Shown here: positions 4,282-5,199 of the stretch, one piece after another
Position numbering within the stretch: position 1 is the stretch's first letter
Layout of the letters: the number at the start of each line of letters is the position of its first letter
Origin: an uncultured Rivibacter sp.
Lineage (GTDB): Bacteria > Pseudomonadota > Gammaproteobacteria > Burkholderiales > Burkholderiaceae
Assembly (NCBI GenBank): GCA_946481025.1
Contig: CAMLNA010000223.1
Coordinates: 1-5,199, forward strand
Direction of reading: 5' to 3'
Length of the DNA: 5,199 nt
Translations under genes and position numbers: made by a program
The notes under the pieces: model-generated
What the model was told of the DNA's origin: nothing
What the model saw: the letters and a program-made list of their open reading frames with translations, nothing else
Database searches by the model: none

Positions 4282-5199
4282 ATGAAGATCCTCGTGCTCG
4301 GGTCGGGAGCCGGCGGCGGCTACCCGCAGTGGAACTGCAACTGCGCGATGTGCTCCGGCGTTCGCAGCGGTCGCCTTCAGGCGCAGCCGCGCACCCAGAG
4401 CTCGATCGCCGTGTCGCAGGACGGCGAGCATTGGGTGCTGCTCAACGCCTCGCCCGACATCGGCCACCAGCTGCGCAGCAGCCCGGCCCTGCACCCGCGC
4501 CGCACGCCGCGCGACACGCCCATCAAGGCGGTGGTGCTGATGGACGCCCAGATCGACCACGTCACCGGTCTGCTGAGCCTGCGCGAAGGCCCGCCGATCG
4601 ACCTGTACTGCACGCCTGCGGTCTTCGAGGAGCTCACCACCGGCCTGCCGCTGCTGCCGGTGCTGCAGCACTACTGCGGCGTGCACTGGCACCTGCTGCC
4701 GGTGGCCGGCGAGCGGGCCTCGGCCGAGTTCCGCATCGATGCCCTGCCCGGCCTGTCGCTGCATGCGCTGGCCATCGCCGGCAAGGCGCCGCCCTACTCG
4801 CCGCACCGCAACGACCCGCAGGTGGGCGACAACATCGCGCTCCTCATCGAAGAGCGCGCCACCGGCCGACGCGTGTTCTACGCGCCCGGACTCGCCGGCG
4901 TCGGCGAGACAGAAAGAAGCTGGATGCAGCGCTGCGACTGCGTGCTGGTGGACGGCACCTTCTGGACCGCAGACGAGATGATCGAACTCGGCCTGGGCCG
5001 CCACACGGCCGCCGACATGGGGCACCTGCCGCAGTCGGGCGAGGCCGGCATGATCGCCGCGCTCGACGGCCTGCCCGCGCGCCGCAAGCTGCTCATCCAC
5101 ATCAACAACAGCAACCCCATCCTCGACGACCAGGGCGAGCAGCGTGCGCTGCTCGCACGCCACGGCATCGAGGTCGCCCACGACGGCATGGAGATCGAG
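4282..5199 (+). CDS. pqqB: PQQ biosynthesis protein PqqB (right end cut by the window edge)
   Basis: 306 codons are present with no stop before the edge. Family members are about 300-308 residues and end near GMEIEL, so only the last codon or so and the stop are missing. PqqB is a metallo-beta-lactamase-fold protein of PQQ synthesis, proposed to hydroxylate the cross-linked tyrosine intermediate. Visible: MKILVLGSGAGGGYPQWNCN at 1-20; a cysteine cluster C19-x-C21-x2-C24 that binds zinc in the family; DAQIDHVTGLL at 88-98 in place of the HxHxDH metal motif; NDPQVGDN at 177-184; VDGTFW at 223-228; MGHLPQSG at 246-253; and IHINNSNPILDDQGEQ at 272-287. The ATG is set by homology at the N-terminus, with no clear Shine-Dalgarno before it, unlike pqqA. 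It is probably cotranscribed with pqqA, and pqqC, D and E are expected to the right. Confidence 0.96.
   Translation, partial: MKILVLGSGAGGGYPQWNCNCAMCSGVRSGRLQAQPRTQSSIAVSQDGEHWVLLNASPDIGHQLRSSPALHPRRTPRDTPIKAVVLMDAQIDHVTGLLSLREGPPIDLYCTPAVFEELTTGLPLLPVLQHYCGVHWHLLPVAGERASAEFRIDALPGLSLHALAIAGKAPPYSPHRNDPQVGDNIALLIEERATGRRVFYAPGLAGVGETERSWMQRCDCVLVDGTFWTADEMIELGLGRHTAADMGHLPQSGEAGMIAALDGLPARRKLLIHINNSNPILDDQGEQRALLARHGIEVAHDGMEIE

Noticed and set aside
4063..5181. A 372-codon minus-strand open frame opposite pqqB
   Set aside because: It is an antisense shadow of the well-matched pqqB frame, a common effect of high GC third positions.

Overview
This GC-rich window looks like a chromosomal stretch of a betaproteobacterium, most likely Burkholderiales. 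The evidence is a strong G/C third-position bias in every gene and the general character of the proteins (EtfB, MurI, Atg22-like MFS, PqqA/PqqB). This placement rests on general resemblance, not on a database comparison. All genes look like ordinary vertically inherited chromosomal genes. I see no mobile element, CRISPR array or phage gene.

Region by region: (1) 1-1086, minus strand: the etfBA operon. etfB is complete. Two bases after its stop comes etfA, of which only the N-terminal 111 codons are inside the window. (2) 1087-1323: a divergent control region with a near-perfect palindrome 30 bases upstream of etfB, a second ACGATCGT-centred palindrome, and a small cluster of CTAG tetranucleotides. 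(3) 1324-2160, plus strand: murI, glutamate racemase. (4) 2143-3471, minus strand: an Atg22/UMF1-type MFS transporter that converges on murI and overlaps its 3' end by 18 bases. (5) 3556-3647, plus strand: a tRNA-Leu with anticodon TAA and an encoded CCA end. (6) 3648-4092: a 445-base non-coding stretch holding the probable control region of the pqq operon, with sigma-54-like -24/-12 elements, direct repeats and inverted repeats. (7) 4093-4167: pqqA, the 24-residue precursor peptide of the cofactor PQQ. (8) 4168-4281: a spacer with a strong hairpin. (9) 4282 to the right edge: pqqB, with 306 codons present and only the last codon(s) missing.

Functionally there are three unrelated themes: electron transfer from acyl-CoA dehydrogenases to the quinone pool (Etf), cell-wall D-glutamate supply (MurI), and synthesis of the redox cofactor pyrroloquinoline quinone for periplasmic alcohol/aldehyde dehydrogenases (Pqq). 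No previously undescribed system is evident. The parts most worth a second look are regulatory: the etf operator, the possible sigma-54 control of pqqA, the 65-base-spaced direct repeat before pqqA, and the pqqA-pqqB hairpin.
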